Assembly (NCBI GenBank): GCA_032358165.1
Contig: JAALGY010000022.1
Location: 229,147 to 293,146 of the forward strand
Direction: 5' to 3'
Source of the DNA: Diplosphaera chodatii
Taxonomy: Eukaryota; Chlorophyta; Trebouxiophyceae; Prasiolales; Stichococcaceae
DNA length: 64,000 nt
Shown in pieces: positions 55,501-61,500 of the stretch. Within the stretch, counting starts at the first letter, position 1. Each line of letters opens with the position of its first letter. Position numbers and translations under genes: made by a program. Under the pieces are notes generated by a model. The model did not search any database. It saw nothing but the letters and a program-made list of their open reading frames with translations, and was not told the DNA's origin.

Positions 55501-58500
55501 AGACAGGTCACCCGACTGACAGTGCAGGTCTTGCCAACATGCTATGTTGTGTGCAGGTATGTTGGGCGGGCCGATGCCCAGGTCAAGCTGCGCGGCTTCC
55601 GCCTGGAGCTGGGCGAGATCGAGGCGGTGCTGGCAGCCGTGCCCGGCGTGCAGGATGCTGTGGTGGTGCTGCAGGATGCGCACACCCCAGCAGCAGTGCT
55701 GGTGGCCTATGTCACGCCAGAAACAGCAGACGAAGCTGCAATGCTTGGGGCGGCACATGCCAAGCTGCCGCACTACATGGTGCCTTCGGCCTTTGTGCTG
55801 CTGGCAGAGCTGCCGCGGCTGCCCAGCGGCAAGGTGTCACGCAAGGCACTGCCCCGCAGCAGCGCATCGGCAGACGGTCCTGCATTTGTGGCGCCGCGCA
55901 CGCCGCTGGAGCAGGCGGTGCATGACGCCTGGCAGGAAACGCTGCACATCAGCGAGCCAGTGTCGGTCTACGCCAACTTCTTCCAGATGGGCGGCAATTC
56001 GCTGCAGGCCGGAGCGCTGTGCTCCCGGCTGCGTGCAGTGCTGGGCGGCGAGGCAGCCATCCCTCTTGTCTGGGTACTTGAGTGCCAGACGATTGAGGCA
56101 CTCGCTGCTCGGCTGGCGGACGCCGGGGCAGTTGCATCCCTGTCGGCGCTGCCGAGGCTTGTTCCAACCATTCTCATCAATGAGCATGGCGTCAAGGAGG
56201 CTCCGCTCTCGTTCCAGCAGGTGTTGCACATTGTGTTGGTTCGGCACTGTGCCATTCCTAACATCTTGATGTGCCACACTGTGTGTTCAGCTCGTCACCT
56301 GCCTATTTGCAGGAGCAATTCTACCAGCTGTGGCAGCTGGCGCCAGACTCCAGCACATACAACTCTGGCTTTACAGCCTTCCTGTCAGGCAGCCTGGACG
56401 TCGCAGCCCTGCAGCTGGCCGCCCAAATGGTCGTCCAGCGCCAGGAGGTGCTGCAATGTATATGCGTGCGAAGCAGCACATGTTGCTGATGGTGATAGTG
56501 GAAAAGGCAGGCGGGGCTTCCCGAGTCACGTGTGACGCGCTCGTGTTGCCATGCTGCAGGTGCTGCGGACGCAGTTTGTGCAGGCAACAGGAGATGGCAA
56601 GCCCCTTCAGAGGGTGTTGCCGCTCCCAGCAGCTGAGGCGTGCTTGCAGTTCGTCGACCTCGAGGACAGTGCTTCACAGCAGCTGTCAGTCACGAGCGAA
56701 GGCTGTGTCATCGAGCCTGGTGCGGCAGCACCCTGAGCTGTTAGTGCCCCGCTCATAATTTACATGTGTAACGCATTGTGTGACATGCACAATACAGACA
56801 AGTAGGCCCACGTCTGTACAGGCACAGCACTGTTGGAGCGGCTGGAACGCTTTAGATCCAAGCCATTTGACTTGGTGGCAGAGCCACTGGCACGCATGGA
56901 AGTGAGGCCTACTCGTCAGGCTGTATTGTGAATGCTGTAAACTGTGTGCATCAGCAGGGCAGTGCGTGGTGACAATGAGGTTGCGGTCCATATGCAGGTT
57001 TGGAGAGTCGGCCGGCAGCAGCACATCATCTTGGCCAGTCTGCACCATGCCGTCACTGACGGCTGGTCGGTGCCAATAGTGCAGCGCGAACTGTCTCAGG
57101 CATACGCGGCTGCGCTGAAGGGGATGCAGCCGGACTGGCAGCCGCTACCTGTGCAGGTGTGCGTGCATATGGTGTGGTCAGTACACGGCCGAACACAAAA
57201 CAGCCCGCTGTGCAGCGTGCCTGTCAATGGTGCTGACTGACAAAATGGCGTGCTTGCTGTGCATCGTGCAGATGACCGACTACGCCGCCTGGCAGCAGCA
57301 GCACCTTGCTGGCGAGGTGCTGGACGCCAGGCTGGCATGGTGGAAGCAGACGCTGGCCGGTGCGCCGCCGCTGCTGGAGATGCCCTGGGACCGCCAGCGA
57401 CCGGATGTGTTCAGCCCCATCGGCATTGCGGTACCGCTGGACGTGGCAGCAGATGTGGCCGCAGCGCTCCAGCGGCTGGCAGCCGCCCAGCACACCACGC
57501 TCTTCGTCGTGCTGCTGTCCGCCGTGCACTGCTTCCTGAGCCGCTACAGCGGGCAGGAGGACGTGGTGGTGGGCACGCCGTACGGCGGCAGAGCCCAGGA
57601 GGAGGTGCAGCAGCTGGCGGGCTGCCTGGTCAACACCCTGGCGCTGCGCATGGACCTCAGCGGCGACCCGAGCTTCCAGCAGCTGCTGCAGCGGGCTGTC
57701 CAGACCACCATGGCGGCCTTCGAGCATGCAGATGCACCCTTTGCAAGGGTGGTGGATGAGCTGCGGCTGGACCGCTCTGCCGCCTTCAACCCTGTGTACC
57801 AGGTACCTTGTTGCTTGTCTGTGACCATCATACACACGCCCAGTTCCTGCGCACTTCTTCCATGTTGCCACACGGTTCTGCTTCCATGACTGAGCCACAA
57901 CGCCAAAACTCGTGTGTAGGTGCTGCTGGACCTGCAAGATCTAGACTCTGGCGCGGCCTCCGGCCAGCAGGAAGGACTGCAGTATGAGCCGCTGCGGGCG
58001 GGCATTGACGCTGTTGTGCAGACCGACATGGACTTCCACATTGCACCCAGCAGGCACGGTGTAGTGCCAAGTCAATCCCCGAAGCTTGTAAAGCTGATGC
58101 TTCTTTCCCTTGCTGCCAGCATGCCACGGTGCTCAGTTGGGAGACGTTTGACCCGCTGGCTTGCGTGCTTCAGGAATGGTGGTCTGGCTGGGCAGCTGGT
58201 GTTCTCGGCAGCACTGGTCACGCAGGGAACGGCGGAACGCATGGCGAAGCACTTCACGCAGCTGCTGGCGGGCCTTGCTGCCAACCCACAGGAGCGCCTG
58301 AGCTGCGTCCCGCTGATGAGCGCCGAGGAGCGGAAGCTCACCATTGAGACATTCAATGCCACCAACGCCCCTGTCCGACAGGCCACCGTTCATGGGGTGT
58401 TCGAGGCCAGCGCAGCGGCGCAACCGTCAGCCTGCTGCCTGCTGGGCGTTGGCGGCAAGCTGTCCTATGGCCAGGTGTGTTGCGGACATTCATGTGTCAA

Positions 58501-61500
58501 GCCGCAGCCATATGCTGCAACAGCTCTGCACAGTGTTGCATATGCCAAAGATGGGCAGCTGAAATTGCTGGCTGACAGTGTTGCTTTGAGCAGGTCAATG
58601 AGCGTGCAAACCAGTTGGCGCACTGTCTGATTGGCATGGGCATCGGCGCCGGCTCGGCGGTGGTTGTCATGATGGACAAGGTGAGATTGGCGCCCTGGCG
58701 CCTCAGATGGAGCACAGTCACTGCAGTAGCGCATGCATATCAGAGCAGCTGAAATTGGTCTGAGTTCAGAGTTGTTTCACTTGCCTGCCGCAGCAAGCGG
58801 AGCTGTACCTGGCGATGCTGGCGGTCATGAAGGCCGGCGGCTGCTATGTGCCCGTGGACCACACGCTGCCGGCGGCGCGTGTGGAGTCCATCCTGGAGCA
58901 GGCCAGCTGCGGGCTGATGCTCACTCAGGAGGGCGTCGAGGCACTGCCAGCACTGCGAAATGTGCAACAGCTCCTGCTCAGCAGCGACTGGACGCAGTTC
59001 CAGAAGCAGCCACATGCCAACCCCACAGGTCGCTGCGGCCTCAGAGACCCCGCGTACATCCTGTTCACCAGCGGTAAGTTGTTACTGGCTGATATGCTGA
59101 GTTTCTGAATCGCAAGCCCTTCAGATGCGGGGCAGCGGTAGGTTGGTCTTAGGTGTGTGCTTTGTCTGCAGGTTCCACCGGTGTGCCGAAGGGTGTGCTG
59201 TGCTGCCACGAGGGCCTGATCAATGCAATGGACTTTGAGATGTCCATGCGGCACAAGTGCGGTCTTGGCAACGAGGACCCCGTCATGCAGACGATGGCAG
59301 TCTTTGCCGACATGAGCGGTGAGAAGACTGCCCCTTGCAAGTCACAGCCCGAATGTCCGATCAGCCCCTCAAAACCTGCCTTTGGTGCCGTGACTGACCA
59401 GTGCACTGCATTGCTGTGACAGTCCTGGACCTGTGGGTGCCACTCGCGATGGGCACGAGCGTCATCATTGCCTCAGCAGCCGAGTGCAAGGACATGGCTC
59501 GTGTGCGGTCTCTGATCTCACAGCACGGGGTCACAGCTTTCACCGGCGTACCATCGGCTCTCCAGGTGTGCTGCTCAAATGGAGAACTCGCTATCATGCA
59601 TAGCTTTGGCACCTGACATGCAAGGAAAGCAGCAGGCTGCTGAACAAGCGTTGCCTTTGCAGGCGCTGCTTGACGTTGGCGATGACCCTGCGGAGCTGGA
59701 CAGCCTCCGCTACATCGAGGTTGGCGGCGAGGCGCTGAACCCCTCGACGGTGTTCCAGTGCCGACGTACAGCGCGCAACGCCAAGCTGTACACGTTGTAT
59801 GGGTAAGATGACAATTGGCACGCCCTTGGTTGCTGGTTGGGGCGGTGAACTTCGTTCTGGGCGGCTTCTGCCTGACGCCGTGTGGCTTAAACACTTTGCA
59901 GGCCTACGGAGACAACGGTCATCAGCTCTACATACCCTACTGCCAACTTCACTGAGGACATGGGCGCAGTGCCAGTTGGAAGGTGTGCAACAACACTTTC
60001 TGCGGCCAAGTACAGTGCAAAGCCACTTGTTCCAATGGGATGCTGACTGTTCCAAACCTTCATGTGCTGCAGGCCGCAGCCCAACTACAGGTACTACATC
60101 CTTGACCGCAACATGCAGCCATGCCCCCTGGGCGTGCCGGGCGAGTGCTACATCAGCGGGGTGGGCGTGTCCCTGGGGTACGCCGGCCAGCCGCAGCTGA
60201 CTGCGGAGCGCTTCCTGCCAAACCCCTTCAAGCAGCCGGGAGACAGCTTCCACTACGACACGATGTACAAGACCGGCGACATCCTCGCGTGGCTACCGGA
60301 CGGCAACCAGCGCATCCTGGGCCGTGTAGACCTGCAGGTCAAGCTGCGCGGGTTCCGGGTGGAGCTGCCAGGTGAGTTGTGCCACAACGCCGTCCCTGCT
60401 GCCAGTGAGTGGGCATGTACACCCTGCCCCTTTGCAACCGTAACAGGTGCAACATGTACACCTGATTGGCATCGGCCCTTGCGTTCTGCAGAGGTGGAGG
60501 CAGTCATGACTGGAGTGGCGGAGGTGCATGACGCTGCGGCCGTGGTCCAGGATGCCGGCAAGAGCAGCGCGGTGCTGGTGGCATATGTGTCACCAGCGTA
60601 TGCCGATGTCGGCGCCGTGCGGGAGGCATGTGCAGCCAGGCTGCCCCACTACATGGTGCCTCAGATGATCGTGGCTTTGCCCGCACTGCCGCGTCTTGCG
60701 AATGGCAAGGTGCGAGAGACAAACCACAGTTCTGCAGTCCGAGTGCACATGTCCAACCCATATCTGACTCTGCGACTATACCCTTGATTATGCTCAGCCT
60801 CATAGCCACATCACGCTGCGGCGACTCATTACTTCCTATCCTGGGTGCAGATTGACAGGCGCAGCTTGCCTCGCCAGGACTTCAAGTCGACTGCGGAGTA
60901 TGTGGCACCATCAGGTCACATCGAGGAGGTCGTTCACGCCGCTTGGCAGACTGTGCTGCCTGGCTTGGATCAGCACATCTCGGTTCTCGACAACTTCTTC
61001 CAGGTCGGGGGCGTGACTGATGCATGTGGTGCACCAGCAGCAGTGTCTTACCAGCAGCTTCCTGCCTCATTCACACTCCACTCAAGCGCGTGGCATGTGT
61101 ACATGCAGCTGGGCGGCAACTCACTGGCAGCGGGAGCAGTGTGCTCCAAGATCCGTGCAGCGCTGAAGACCGAGCACCACATCCCTGTTGCCTGGCTCAT
61201 GCAATGCCCCACCATTCAAACCCTGGCACGGCGCCTGGCAGACCAGGGTGCTGCCAAGGATATGCTGCAGATCCAGCCGTTGCGGCCAACTCTGAGCCTG
61301 AGCACGGACCCAGATTCGAGCGCCCCGCTGACATTCCAGCAGGTGATGGCCTTGCACTTCAGAGTGCATTGTTTCAACTACGGGCTGGTGAATCCAGCGA
61401 GTGTGTGGGCAGCTGATTGGCTGGTGTATGCACAGCTTGTCGCTGACAGACTGTCGGCCATGTCGTTGCAGGAACAATTCTTCCAGCTCTGGCAAGCAAA

